DNA of 64,000 nt from Flavobacteriia bacterium (GTDB taxonomy: Bacteria; Bacteroidota; Bacteroidia; Flavobacteriales; Weeksellaceae). The DNA is taken from NCBI GenBank assembly GCA_015999765.1, contig JAECQR010000007.1:1-64000 (forward strand). The letters run 5' to 3'. Positions within the stretch are counted from its first letter, which is position 1, and each line of letters begins with the position of its first letter. The notes below the pieces were generated by a model. It saw only the letters and a list, made by a program, of their open reading frames with translations. It was not told the DNA's origin and did not search any database. The translations under genes were made by a program, and so were the position numbers. Positions 24,201-33,239 of the stretch are shown piece after piece.

Positions 24201-25676
24201 TTAATAGGATTTTGCGAAAATAACACGTTGAGTTGAGGTTTTTCCGGAAATCATTGAGATGCCTTCTTCCAGTTCATTATCTAACGGAATACATCGGATA
24301 GTCGCTTTTGTTTCATTTTTGATCTGCTCTTCCTCTTCAGCAGAACCATCCCAGTGAGCAGAAATAAAACCGCCTTTTTCTTCCAGTACTTTTTTGAATT
24401 CCTCGTAATTATCAACTTTTGTGATATGTTCTTCGCGGTAATTCAGCGCTTTCTTATAAATATCCTCCTGTATTGTTTTAAGAAGATTTTCAATATAAGT
24501 ATCAAGATTCTCAAGTGGCTGGGTTTCTTTTGTTAAATTGTCTCTTCTGGCAATTTCCACAGTTTTGTTTTCAAGATCTCTGGCTCCTAAAGCAATTCTT
24601 ACAGGAACACCTTTAAGTTCGTATTCTGCGAATTTCCAGCCCGGTTTATTTTCGGTTCGGTTATCATATTTTACAGAAATACCTTTTGCTTTAAGTTTAG
24701 TCTGAATTTCATAAGCAACTTCGTCAATCTGCTGCAGCTGCTCCTCGCCTTTAAAAATAGGCACAATAACAACCTGAATTGGTGCTAAAGAAGGAGGCAG
24801 TACCAACCCTAAATCATCAGAGTGAGTCATGATCAATGCACCCATCAGCCGGGTAGAAGTTCCCCAGGATGTGCCCCATGCGTGCTCTATTTTTCCTTCT
24901 CTGTTGGTGAATTTGACATCGAAAGCTTTTCCGAAATTCTGTCCTAAGAAGTGTGACGTTCCTGCCTGAAGCGCTTTGCCGTCCTGCATCAATGCTTCAA
25001 TACAGTAGGTTTCATCGGCACCGGCAAATCTTTCGGATTCGGTTTTAATTCCTTTAATTACGGGTATTGCCATGAAGTTTTCGGCAAAATCTGCATAGAC
25101 GTGAAGCATTTTTTCAGTTTCCCCGATGGCTTCTTCTTTTGTTGCATGTGCGGTATGACCTTCCTGCCAAAGGAATTCCGCCGTTCTCAAAAACAAGCGT
25201 GTTCTCATTTCCCAACGCACAACGTTCGCCCACTGATTGATTAGTATCGGAAGATCACGGTAAGACTGAATCCAGTTTTTGTAAGTGTTCCAGATGATGG
25301 CTTCGGAGGTTGGGCGTACAATCAGTTCTTCTTCGAGTTTAGCTTCGGGATCTACGATCAGTTTTTTAGGATCATTGGGATCGGTTTTAAGTCTGTAGTG
25401 GGTAACAACCGCACATTCTTTGGCAAAACCTTCGGCATTTTTCTCTTCAGCTTCAAATAAACTTTTCGGGATAAAGATAGGGAAGTACGCATTTTCATGC
25501 CCTGTCTCCTTGAACTTACGGTCCATTTCATCGCGCATTTTTTCCCAGATTGCATAACCGTAAGGTTTAATCACCATACATCCGCGAACCCCGGAATTTT
25601 CTGCCAAATCAGCTTTTACGACCAATTCGTTATACCATTTACTGTAATCTTCGGCTCTTGAAGTTAATTTTGCCAT
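24201..25676 (-). CDS. proS: Proline--tRNA ligase (type 3, eukaryote/archaeal-like)
   Basis: A 491-residue class II synthetase charging tRNA-Pro. Length and the start [20 protein letters not shown] match the short type without the INS editing domain. Motif 2 is seen in [24 protein letters not shown] in outline, and motif 3 in [28 protein letters not shown] in outline, ending with the type-specific C-terminal domain ([16 protein letters not shown]). Standalone; no operon partner on this strand. Confidence 0.95.
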   Translation of the reverse strand: MAKLTSRAEDYSKWYNELVVKADLAENSGVRGCMVIKPYGYAIWEKMRDEMDRKFKETGHENAYFPIFIPKSLFEAEEKNAEGFAKECAVVTHYRLKTDPNDPKKLIVDPEAKLEEELIVRPTSEAIIWNTYKNWIQSYRDLPILINQWANVVRWEMRTRLFLRTAEFLWQEGHTAHATKEEAIGETEKMLHVYADFAENFMAIPVIKGIKTESERFAGADETYCIEALMQDGKALQAGTSHFLGQNFGKAFDVKFTNREGKIEHAWGTSWGTSTRLMGALIMTHSDDLGLVLPPSLAPIQVVIVPIFKGEEQLQQIDEVAYEIQTKLKAKGISVKYDNRTENKPGWKFAEYELKGVPVRIALGARDLENKTVEIARRDNLTKETQPLENLDTYIENLLKTIQEDIYKKALNYREEHITKVDNYEEFKKVLEEKGGFISAHWDGSAEEEEQIKNETKATIRCIPLDNELEEGISMISGKTSTQRVIFAKSY

Positions 25677-25766
25677 TATATTTTATCTTTGATTTAACTT
25701 TTCTGTAATACGTCTATCTAATCTAAAAAGTGTATTTTTACTCAAAATTTAGCCGTGTTAATGGTA

Positions 25767-25774
25767 TAATTTTG
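25767..25774 (+). promoter_or_regulatory. Predicted -7 box of the Tyr/Gly-rich lipoprotein gene
   Basis: TAATTTTG fits TAnnTTTG, 45 nt before the ATG at 25820. The -33 element is weak. Confidence 0.42.
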
Positions 25775-25819
25775 GTATAAAGTGCAAATATAAATCAAAT
25801 TAAAACTTTTCACCTTATC

Positions 25820-26782
25820 ATGAAAAAAATTACTTATAAAAATTTACCTCAAATCCTGAAATCCAAAGCGGTTTTGGCGGTTGCCGGAGGTTTAATTTTA
25901 ATGTCCTGCGGTTCGCAGATGGGTGGGTACAGCGAAACCGATGGTGTTTACTACGATCCTAACCGAGATACACTACCTGAGGGAACCGTGATGAACAGCG
26001 GTAACAGGGTAGGTGAATATTATGATTATCAGGCAACTGATGATCAGAACAAATATTTAAATGCAGATAACCGCAACGAACAATGGAAGGAGCAAAACTC
26101 CGACTGGGGCAATTATTCGGGAACCGACACGTATTATAATGATACCTGGGGATATCCGTACGGGATGTATTCTGGATTTGGATGGGGGATGAATTTCGGT
26201 TTCGGATCATATTGGGGATATGGAGGTTACTACAGTCCGTGGGGTATGGGATATAATCCATGGTACGGTTACTACAGTCCTTGGTATGGACATTACAGCC
26301 CCTATTACGGATACTATAATCCGTATTTCGGATATAATCCTTATGGTTATTATTCGCCTTACGGTTACGGTTACGGAAACTACAACAGCTATAATGGTGG
26401 ATTCACATACAAAAGAAGTGGGGCAGATGGTGCATTCAGAAATTCTTTACGAAATTCCAATGACCGTGTAAATACCAACGCAAACTCTGGTTTCAGAAAT
26501 GATAATCCAAGGATGAATTCGAATCAGCCAAATAATCCAAGATTCAATCAACCTAATAACAGTACGCAGCCCAGACTCAGAACTACTCCGCAACCTAATA
26601 ATAATCCAAGGCAAAGTACTCCGAGACAGAGTTCACCAAATTATAGTGAACCACGGATCAGAACGAATTCTAATGACGGCGGCGGTTTCCGTTCAGGCGG
26701 TAACAGCGGTGGAGGATTTAACAGCGGGTCATCGAGCTCTAGTTCGGGTTCAACCAGATCATCGGGAGGATTTAGAAGATAA
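25820..26782 (+). CDS. Tyr/Gly/Asn-rich low-complexity lipoprotein
   Basis: A 320-residue protein with a signal peptide and lipobox (LILMSCGSQ), so probably a lipoprotein. Residues ~105-200 are almost entirely Tyr, Gly, Pro and Trp in imperfect repeats such as GYYSPWYGHYSPYYGYYNPYF. Residues ~205-285 are Asn/Pro/Arg/Gln-rich, and the tail is Gly/Ser-rich ending SSGGFRR. No enzymatic domain is visible. Such prion-like, sticky composition suggests a surface or matrix structural protein. The FadL-type porin gene starts 26 bp downstream, so the pair is probably co-transcribed. Function not recognised. Confidence 0.75.
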   Translation: MKKITYKNLPQILKSKAVLAVAGGLILMSCGSQMGGYSETDGVYYDPNRDTLPEGTVMNSGNRVGEYYDYQATDDQNKYLNADNRNEQWKEQNSDWGNYSGTDTYYNDTWGYPYGMYSGFGWGMNFGFGSYWGYGGYYSPWGMGYNPWYGYYSPWYGHYSPYYGYYNPYFGYNPYGYYSPYGYGYGNYNSYNGGFTYKRSGADGAFRNSLRNSNDRVNTNANSGFRNDNPRMNSNQPNNPRFNQPNNSTQPRLRTTPQPNNNPRQSTPRQSSPNYSEPRIRTNSNDGGGFRSGGNSGGGFNSGSSSSSSGSTRSSGGFRR

Positions 26783-26808
26783 TATATTTAAAAAACTTAT
26801 AATTTAAA

Positions 26809-28209
26809 ATGATTAAAAATTCTTTAATAGTTTTAACACTTTCTGCCGCATATTTTGTGAATGCGCAGGATGTTTCAACTCTTAGAAATACAGTTGAGGT
26901 ATACTCAAACTCATCATTAAACGGCTCTTCGAAATACAATTCCATGGCCGGATCTATGGGAGCTTTAGGTGCAGATTTCTCGACGCTAAATTCCAATCCT
27001 GCGGGTATCGCTGTGAGTATTGCAAGTGAGTTTTCGGGAACATTAGGGATAGAAGCTAATAAGAACACCACTTCATATGCCGGAAAATCTGCTGATTACC
27101 AGGTAAATAATACTGATTTAGGAAATGTGGGCGGAATTGCAGTTTTCCCTGTCAGCGGTTCAACACCCTGGAAATTTGTAAATGTGGGAGTAAATTATTC
27201 GAATCAGTCGATTGAGAATTATTCCGAAACTCCCGGCAACAGCAATATCATCTATGAGATTAGAGATGCTGATGATTTGCTTGTTGATGAACTTCAGTTT
27301 GCAGGACACGCTTATAACCGTTACGGGAATCTTTCGAAGATGAGCATTGGAGTTGGTGGTAACTACGATAACAGAATTTATCTTGGAGCAGGACTTAACT
27401 TCCATAATACTATTTTGGATCAGTATGATTCTGCCGCGTTTACCAATAACGACAATATTACCGACGTTTACGATAAGCAGTACACTCCTTTCTCCGAATC
27501 TGCAAATGGGTTTTCTGCTTCAGTAGGAATTATAGGCAAAGTCAGTCCGCAGTTCAGACTGGGAGCGTCACTCGAAACCCCAACTTGGTGGAGTATCGCA
27601 AGAGTTTACAGTGAATATGAAAATCCTGTTGACGGAACTTACACTGAAGACCGTAAACTATCATCACCAATGAAAGCAACCTTGAGTGCGGCTTATGTAG
27701 CCAACAAAAATTTTGCGATTAATGTTGATTATTCATTAGGCCTTACTAAACCAAAGTATAAAGTTTATGGAAATGCAGAGACTGAACTGAATAATTTCTT
27801 CGCAGATCATTCCAGAAGTCTTTCGGAAGTTAAAGTTGGCGCGGAATACCGCATTGCTGCTTTCAGATTAAGAGGCGGTTATGGGTTTGCTTCCAGTCCG
27901 TTTGATTCAGTTTCTATCAGCACCTTGTCGGATAACGGCACTGCGTCGAATACGTCTTACGACAATTTGATTTTAGGAAAAAGAAATACGTTGGGCTTAG
28001 GAGTTGGATACGATTTCAAATCCTTCTTTATCGACGCAGCATATCAGAATGTGAACTCTGAGTACAGCACCCCGTTTTTACAGGGCTCAGCGTCGAACAA
28101 TACCGGTTATTTTTCAAACAATTATATTGTTGAGTCTGATGCGTCAATTGTATCAAATGTAGAGAATAAAAAAGATAATTTCTTTATAACACTAGGCTGG
28201 AAGTTTTAA
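26809..28209 (+). CDS. OmpP1/FadL/TodX family outer-membrane protein
   Basis: A 466-residue beta-barrel with signal peptide (MIKNSLIVLTLSAAYFVNAQ). The mature N-terminus contains SKYNSMAGSMGALGADFSTLNSNPAGIA in outline; the GALGxDxSxxxxNPAG pattern is the FadL/TodX hatch signature that plugs the barrel. The end, FFITLGWKF, is a typical BamA-recognised terminal aromatic strand. FadL-type channels pass hydrophobic molecules (fatty acids, aromatics) across the outer membrane. Co-directional with the lipoprotein; strong terminator follows. Confidence 0.87.
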   Translation: MIKNSLIVLTLSAAYFVNAQDVSTLRNTVEVYSNSSLNGSSKYNSMAGSMGALGADFSTLNSNPAGIAVSIASEFSGTLGIEANKNTTSYAGKSADYQVNNTDLGNVGGIAVFPVSGSTPWKFVNVGVNYSNQSIENYSETPGNSNIIYEIRDADDLLVDELQFAGHAYNRYGNLSKMSIGVGGNYDNRIYLGAGLNFHNTILDQYDSAAFTNNDNITDVYDKQYTPFSESANGFSASVGIIGKVSPQFRLGASLETPTWWSIARVYSEYENPVDGTYTEDRKLSSPMKATLSAAYVANKNFAINVDYSLGLTKPKYKVYGNAETELNNFFADHSRSLSEVKVGAEYRIAAFRLRGGYGFASSPFDSVSISTLSDNGTASNTSYDNLILGKRNTLGLGVGYDFKSFFIDAAYQNVNSEYSTPFLQGSASNNTGYFSNNYIVESDASIVSNVENKKDNFFITLGWKF

Positions 28210-28238
28210 TTCCAGAATTAAGTGAAATAATGATGGGA

Positions 28239-28266
28239 GGCTTCGGAGAAATCCGGAGCCTTTTTA
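28239..28266 (+). terminator. Terminator of the FadL-type gene
   Basis: Nine-pair stem GGCTTCGGA/TCCGGAGCC (one G-T pair), loop GAAA, then TTTTT (28261-28265). Confidence 0.87.
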
Positions 28267-28959
28267 TTAATGGTCATGGAACAAATGTCCCACCAGCGCT
28301 AAAATTACGCCGCAAATCACCATCAGAATCTTACTCCAGTCGATATTGTGATTCTTATTGCTTTCGAAAATAATTACCGACGAAATGTGGAGGAATATAC
28401 CGCCTACCAGCGCCAGAAAATAAACTTTGTAATCAGGATTGAAGTAATTTCCGGTAATTAATCCCAGTGGTGATGCAATCGCAAAAAAAGCGATGATAAG
28501 CCAGGATGTTGTAGTAAACTTCTGTTTCTGAATAAGAAAAGCCCCTAAAACAAACGAAATCGGGAGGTTGTGAAACAGAATACCCATTAAATAAGGGTTG
28601 AAAACATCGGTTTCATTCGCAAGCGGAATGCCTTCCAGAAATGCATGAATAAACATCCCAATCATCAGTGCAGCAGGAAGTATGTTTTTCTCTTCTTGAT
28701 GATGATGAAAATGCCCGTGCTCAAATCCTTTCGTTAGATTTTCAAGCAGCATTTGAAGCAAAACACCAGCAATTACAAAGATTCCGATATTCGCATTTCC
28801 CTCTGCATAAACCTCTGGGAAAACGTCGTTCAGACAGATTGTTATTAAAAAACCTGCACTTAAAATCAAAAGATTTTTCGCGAATTTCTGTTGTGCTCCA
28901 AAGTATTTTCCGAGAAATACTCCCGCCAGAACACTAAGTATTAAGAGAAATATGATCAT
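28267..28959 (-). CDS. ZIP family metal transporter
   Basis: A 230-residue protein with about seven to eight membrane helices. The histidine-rich cytoplasmic loop FEHGHFHHHQEE (~residues 78-89) and the intramembrane metal motifs HAFLEGIPL and HNLPISFVLG mark the ZIP family (zinc/iron permease). It likely moves Zn2+ or another divalent metal into the cytoplasm. Convergent with the FadL-type gene; the stop codon is next to that gene's terminator. No Zur/Fur-like box was recognised upstream. Confidence 0.88.
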   Translation of the reverse strand: MIIFLLILSVLAGVFLGKYFGAQQKFAKNLLILSAGFLITICLNDVFPEVYAEGNANIGIFVIAGVLLQMLLENLTKGFEHGHFHHHQEEKNILPAALMIGMFIHAFLEGIPLANETDVFNPYLMGILFHNLPISFVLGAFLIQKQKFTTTSWLIIAFFAIASPLGLITGNYFNPDYKVYFLALVGGIFLHISSVIIFESNKNHNIDWSKILMVICGVILALVGHLFHDH

Positions 28960-29001
28960 AAATCTATAAGGTTTTTATGGTTTTACCGGTTGAGGTTAGT
29001 T

Positions 29002-29739
29002 TTAAATCTTCCGGAATACATTAATGCATCTGGGCGACTTTTGTAAATCGAAAGTTCCCAGGTTATAATCCCCGTAAATTTTTACGCGCTCAAATCCAAA
29101 TTCTTCCGCATAAGCGCCAATTTCCTCTAATGTATGAAGTTTAACCTTCTCGAAAAAATGAAAATCCTCGCCCTGATCTTTAAAAATAATATCTTTAATA
29201 ACGTGGTGGTCTTCAATTCTTTTTGAAATATGAAAGTCGATGTCTGCTTTTGTAATTACTGCCTCCGGGATCAAAGTGTTTTTCACCCACTGTTCGTTCA
29301 GAAAGTCTAGAACAAAGAAACCATTGGAATTAAGAGCATCACGTACAGATCTAAAAATTTTCTTGTCTTCTACGTCACTCTCGAAATATCCGAAACTTGT
29401 GAAAAGATTGAATACCGCATCAACTTTCACTTTCGAGACTTCCGGAAAAATAGGGTTTCGCATATCGTGAACCTTAAATTTCAGGGAATCATTTTCGAAG
29501 GCCTTGTTCTGCGCAATGCTTTCTTCGGACAGATCCAAACCTAAAACTTCAAATCCCATTTTGTTAAGAAAAACAGAATGTCGTCCCTTTCCGCAAGCTA
29601 AATCAATAATTTTTGAGTGTTCTGATATTTGCAAATCATTGATTAGTAGTGTGATGAAGTTTTCTGCTTCTTCGAAATTTCTATCCTTGTAAAGAATGTG
29701 ATAATAAGGGGTATTAAACCATGTTTCAAACCATGCCAT
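29002..29739 (-). CDS. Class I SAM-dependent methyltransferase
   Basis: A 245-residue soluble methyltransferase. Motif I IIDLACGKGRHSVFL, followed by GLDLSEESI, forms the SAM-binding Rossmann fold, and AVFNLFTSFGYFE corresponds to motif IV. The substrate is unknown. The start MAWFETWFNTPYYHILYK is a conserved beginning in this family of Bacteroidota enzymes. On its strand a -7 box ends 3 nt before the ATG. It is divergent from the THUMP methyltransferase gene. Confidence 0.84.
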   Translation of the reverse strand: MAWFETWFNTPYYHILYKDRNFEEAENFITLLINDLQISEHSKIIDLACGKGRHSVFLNKMGFEVLGLDLSEESIAQNKAFENDSLKFKVHDMRNPIFPEVSKVKVDAVFNLFTSFGYFESDVEDKKIFRSVRDALNSNGFFVLDFLNEQWVKNTLIPEAVITKADIDFHISKRIEDHHVIKDIIFKDQGEDFHFFEKVKLHTLEEIGAYAEEFGFERVKIYGDYNLGTFDLQKSPRCINVFRKI

Positions 29740-29742
29740 TGT

Positions 29743-29750
29743 GCAAAAAT
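29743..29750 (-). promoter_or_regulatory. Predicted -7 box of the SAM methyltransferase gene
   Basis: Minus-strand TATTTTTG ends 3 nt before the ATG at 29739, implying leaderless mRNA. Confidence 0.5.
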
Positions 29751-29874
29751 AACTAAATTTGCAGTTCGCAAGCTACAAATCAAAAAGTTTTCTTTTTTTA
29801 AACGTTGTCCGTATCTTCAATTTCGGACTGAAGTTTTAAAGATGAACTCTTGTAAAAGTAGAGCTCAAATAAAT

Positions 29875-31038
29875 ATGGATACAGAAAATTTAAAGATACA
29901 GATCAAAACTTTTTTCGGACTAGAAGAAGTTTTGGCAGAGGAAATCAAGAAACTGGGAGGAAAAGACGTTGAAATCAAAAACCGCGCGGTAAACTGCGAA
30001 GGCGATCTTGGTTTTCTTTATAAAATCAATTACTCCGCCAGAACTGCGCTTAAAATTATGATTCCGGTGCTTACTTTCAAAGCCTGGGACGAAAGCCGGT
30101 TTTACGACAAACTTTTTGCTTTTCCGTGGGATGAATATATGGATGTGGACCAAACTTTCGCAATTGACGCGACGGTTTATTCCGATCGCTTCCGTCATTC
30201 CCAGTTTATGTCGCAGAAAATGAAAGACGCAATCGTCGATTATTTCAAATTCAAGCACAGAAAACGCCCCAATGTTGACACTCAGGATCCGGATATTAAA
30301 TTTCATCTCCATATCGACCGCGAACTGGTAACGATCTCTTTAGATTCTGCCGGCGATCCCTTATTCAAGCGCGGTTACCGAAAAGAACAGGGCGAAGCTC
30401 CAATTAATGAGGTTTTGGCCAGCGGAATGTTACAGCTGGCAGGCTGGGACGGAAAGGGTAATTTTCTTGACCCTATGTGCGGTTCCGGAACTTTACTCAT
30501 TGAAGCCGCGATGATTGCAATGGATTTACCCGCGCAGATTTTCAGGAAAAAATTTGCTTTCCAGAACTGGAAAAATTATGATGCTGAACTTTTTCAGAAA
30601 ATAAAAGAAGTAAGAATAAACCGAGTTAAGGAATTTAACGGAAAAATTGTTGGATACGACATCGATTCACAAATGCTTAACGCTGCTCACATCAATGTAG
30701 AAGCTGCCGAAATGGAGGATGTTATCGACGTACGAAGACAGGATTTCTTTGATTCTAAGAAAGAACTATTCCCGCTTTTAATGGTTTTCAATCCGCCTTA
30801 CGATGAAAGAATTGAAATCCATGACGACGAATTCTACAAAAAAATCGGTGATACTTTCAAGAAAAATTATCCGAATACTTTGGCGTGGTTAATTTCTTCG
30901 GATTTGGATGCTGCCAAAAAAGTGGGTCTGAGACCGTCCCGCAGGATTAAGCTTTTCAACGGAAAACTGGAATGCCGTTTTCTTCAGTTTGAAATGTATG
31001 AAGGAACGAAGAAAATTCATAAACTCGAAGGAAAATAA
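29875..31038 (+). CDS. THUMP-domain class I RNA methyltransferase (RlmL/RlmK N2-guanine type)
   Basis: A 387-residue protein starting at the ATG at 29875; the open frame extends further upstream without coding-like composition. An N-terminal ferredoxin-like/THUMP RNA-binding part (to ~165) precedes a methyltransferase domain with motif I LDPMCGSGTLLIEAAMIA and catalytic NPPY (VFNPPYDER). The pattern fits the 23S rRNA m2G2445 methyltransferase family (RlmL-type, without the RlmK half). Target site is inferred from family. Confidence 0.87.
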   Translation: MDTENLKIQIKTFFGLEEVLAEEIKKLGGKDVEIKNRAVNCEGDLGFLYKINYSARTALKIMIPVLTFKAWDESRFYDKLFAFPWDEYMDVDQTFAIDATVYSDRFRHSQFMSQKMKDAIVDYFKFKHRKRPNVDTQDPDIKFHLHIDRELVTISLDSAGDPLFKRGYRKEQGEAPINEVLASGMLQLAGWDGKGNFLDPMCGSGTLLIEAAMIAMDLPAQIFRKKFAFQNWKNYDAELFQKIKEVRINRVKEFNGKIVGYDIDSQMLNAAHINVEAAEMEDVIDVRRQDFFDSKKELFPLLMVFNPPYDERIEIHDDEFYKKIGDTFKKNYPNTLAWLISSDLDAAKKVGLRPSRRIKLFNGKLECRFLQFEMYEGTKKIHKLEGK

Positions 31039-31072
31039 TTTGCTAATATGCTGATGTGTTGATCTGTATGAT

Positions 31073-31104
31073 AAATCAACAAATCAACAAATCAACAAAT
31101 CACC
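31073..31104 (+). repeat. Octanucleotide tandem repeat AAATCAAC x 4
   Basis: Three perfect copies and one near copy of AAATCAAC at 31073-31104, directly upstream of the best glycosyltransferase start. An 8-bp unit can change frame when copy number changes. Confidence 0.85.
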
Positions 31105-31115
31105 GGATCAACGCA

Positions 31116-32117
31116 TTGACAACAATCTCCATCATTATCGCCATTTACAACCGCAAAGACGAACTTTTCGAGCTGCTCAATTCACTGTCCCACCAAACGA
31201 ACAAAGATTTTGAAGTGATTATTGTGGATGACGGCTCACTGATTGATTTAAGACCTACCACTGAACTTTTTAAGGGAAGTTTAAATATCCAGTTTTATCG
31301 AAAAGACAATTCCGGTCCCGGTTTATCGCGGAATTATGGCGCCAGAAGAGCCAAAAACGACTGGCTTGTTTTTGTAGATTCGGATGTGATCGTGGAAAAG
31401 GATTACATCGAAAACATCAAAAAAAATATCACAGAAATTCCCTGCGATGCGTTTGGAGGCGCCGACAAAGCCCACAAAGGTTTCAACCTTATGCAGAAAG
31501 CGATTTCATATTCAATGACTTCGGTTTTTACCACAGGCGGAATCCGCGGTAGTAAAAAAGCGGTCACCAAATTTCAGCCGCGAAGTTTTAACATGGGTGT
31601 AAAAAGATCAGCGTTCCAGTCTGTAGGTGGATTTTCAGAAATGCGTATTGGGGAAGACCCGGACCTTTCGATGACGCTTTGGGAGAATGGCTTTACCACG
31701 GCTTTTTTTGATGATATCGGAGTTTACCATAAGCGGCGTGTCGATTTCGGTAAGTTTTCGAAACAGGTTTATCAGTTCGGTTGTGCAAGACCGATCCTGA
31801 ACCAGCGGCATCCGAATTACGTGAAAATATCATTTGCGTTTCCGTCCCTGTTTCTTATTGGTTATGTGTTGGGATTCATCGAATATTTCCTCCTTCAGAA
31901 AGGATTTATCCTGGCCATGTACGGCTTATACACGGTACTCGTATTTTTCCACGCGCTGTATAAAACCAAAAATATCAGCATCGCTTCATTCGCTATTATT
32001 TCAACTTATATCCAGATGTTCTCTTACGGCTACGGCTTCCTGAAATCCTGGATTTTGCTCAATATCTTCCGCCAGAAACCCGAAGAGGCATTTCCGGCGC
32101 ATTTTCACAGGAATTAA
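31116..32117 (+). CDS. Glycosyltransferase family 2
   Basis: A GT-A fold glycosyltransferase of about 333 residues. IISIIIAIYNRKDE-like start, IIVDDGS (nucleotide sugar site), VDSDV (DxD metal site) and GEDPDLSMTLWENG are visible, followed by two or three C-terminal membrane helices. The likely start is TTG at 31116 just before ISIIIAIYNR; an ATG at 31068 and a GTG at 31056 are in frame but would translate the octanucleotide repeat. Probably makes a cell-surface glycan; donor and acceptor unknown. Confidence 0.85.
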   Translation: MTTISIIIAIYNRKDELFELLNSLSHQTNKDFEVIIVDDGSLIDLRPTTELFKGSLNIQFYRKDNSGPGLSRNYGARRAKNDWLVFVDSDVIVEKDYIENIKKNITEIPCDAFGGADKAHKGFNLMQKAISYSMTSVFTTGGIRGSKKAVTKFQPRSFNMGVKRSAFQSVGGFSEMRIGEDPDLSMTLWENGFTTAFFDDIGVYHKRRVDFGKFSKQVYQFGCARPILNQRHPNYVKISFAFPSLFLIGYVLGFIEYFLLQKGFILAMYGLYTVLVFFHALYKTKNISIASFAIISTYIQMFSYGYGFLKSWILLNIFRQKPEEAFPAHFHRN

Positions 32118-32122
32118 TTTGG

Positions 32123-32219
32123 GCGCGCATTTCCGGCTTTCACTACTCGCTTTTTTCTGGCGGCGGCAAAGCCGCCGCCAGAAAAAGAGCTCAAACATGC
32201 CGTTCAATCCGGGGCGCAG
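32123..32219 (+). repeat. Dispersed hairpin repeat, copy A
   Basis: About 97 bp. A 16-bp hairpin (CTGGCGGCGGC/GCCGCCGCCAG extended by T5/A5, loop AAA; 32152-32186) is set in flanks shared with copies at 51133-51224 and 62564-62655: CACTACTCGC on the left, GCTCAAACATGCCGTTCAATC-like on the right. Left outer flank is the most diverged of the three. Confidence 0.8.
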
Positions 32220-32264
32220 TTCCCTTTATCAATAGAAATTAGTTATTTTTACAAAAAATTTACC

Positions 32265-33092
32265 ATGAACAATTATTTAGAATTCAACTTCAATATATCA
32301 CCTCTCCAGCCCTGGAACGAAATCCTGATGGCAGAACTCATCGAAATCGGTTTCGACAGTTTTACGGAGGAACACGACGGAATTCTGGCTTATATTCAGA
32401 AGGATATTTTTGATGAAAAGCAACTTCAGGAAATCAATATGTTTTCAAATGAAGCCGTAGAAATTTCCTATACCTATCAGGAAATGCCCAATATCAACTG
32501 GAATGAGGAATGGGAAAAGAATTTTGAGCCGATTAATGTAGAAGATCAGGTCTCCATCCGAGCGGAATTTCACGAAAATCAAAATCTTCCACACGAAATC
32601 ATCATCCAACCCAAAATGTCTTTCGGGACGGGTCATCACGCAACAACCTATCTCATGATTCAGCAGATGCTGGATATGGATTTGGAGAAAAAAACTGTAC
32701 TTGATATGGGTTGCGGAACTTCGGTTCTCGCAATTTTCGCTAAACAGAAAGGCGCAGGGAGAACCGTTGCCATTGATATCGACGAATGGTCTGTAGAAAA
32801 TTCAAAGGAAAACGCAGAAAGAAATAATGTTGAGCTCGAAATTTCTCAGGGAACAGCGGATAATTTAGGTGCAGAAAATTTTGATATTATTCTGGCTAAC
32901 ATCAACCGGAATATCCTAATTTCAGATATTCCGACCTACGTTTCGATCTTAAATAACAGAGGACAGCTGTTGCTTTCGGGATTATGTTTCTTCGATGTTG
33001 ATGATATTCTGGAAGTTTGTAATGAGCAGAAACTTACCCTGAAAAGAAAACTGCAGCGTGAGGAATGGGTTTCCCTGCTTCTGCAAAAATAA
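32265..33092 (+). CDS. prmA: Ribosomal protein L11 methyltransferase
   Basis: A 275-residue SAM enzyme that methylates ribosomal protein L11. An N-terminal substrate-recognition domain is followed by the catalytic domain: MSFGTGHHATTYLM (the PrmA GTGxHxTT motif), VLDMGCGTSVLAI (motif I), AIDIDEWSVENSKENAERN and ILANINRNIL (the NI(L/N) motif IV). Length is slightly short but normal for Bacteroidota. Starts 45 bp after repeat copy A. Confidence 0.92.
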   Translation: MNNYLEFNFNISPLQPWNEILMAELIEIGFDSFTEEHDGILAYIQKDIFDEKQLQEINMFSNEAVEISYTYQEMPNINWNEEWEKNFEPINVEDQVSIRAEFHENQNLPHEIIIQPKMSFGTGHHATTYLMIQQMLDMDLEKKTVLDMGCGTSVLAIFAKQKGAGRTVAIDIDEWSVENSKENAERNNVELEISQGTADNLGAENFDIILANINRNILISDIPTYVSILNNRGQLLLSGLCFFDVDDILEVCNEQKLTLKRKLQREEWVSLLLQK

Positions 33093-33093
33093 A

Positions 33094-33116
33094 AAACCCT
33101 GCTTAATGCAGGGTTT
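33094..33116 (-). terminator. Hairpin between prmA and tRNA-Arg, terminator of the tRNA
   Basis: Perfect 9-bp stem AAACCCTGC/GCAGGGTTT with a 5-nt loop. On the minus strand a T-run follows, so it ends transcription of the tRNA; it may also end prmA. Confidence 0.78.
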
Positions 33117-33119
33117 CTG

Positions 33120-33193
33120 TGACCTCGACAGGATTCAAACCTGTAACCTTCTGAGCCGTAATCAGATGCGCTATTCAGTTGCGCCACGAGGCC
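33120..33193 (-). tRNA. tRNA-Arg (anticodon ACG)
   Basis: A 74-nt cloverleaf on the minus strand. Acceptor GGCCTCG pairs with CGAGGTC (one G-U), discriminator A. Anticodon stem CTGA/TCAG encloses loop TTACGGC, giving anticodon ACG (read as ICG after deamination), which decodes CGU/CGC/CGA. T-arm GGTTTGAATCC is present; CCA is not encoded. Confidence 0.93.
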
Positions 33194-33239
33194 TTTTTTT
33201 AGGTCTGCAAATATAACACTTTTTTATTCCTTTCAAAAA

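Noticed and set aside
31073-31104. Short direct repeats considered as a CRISPR array
   Set aside because: Units are contiguous 8-mers with no spacers, and no cas genes are present.
32123-32219. Repeat copy A considered as a Rho-independent terminator of the glycosyltransferase gene
   Set aside because: The T-run precedes and the A-run follows the stem on both strands, the wrong polarity for a terminator; listed instead as a dispersed repeat.
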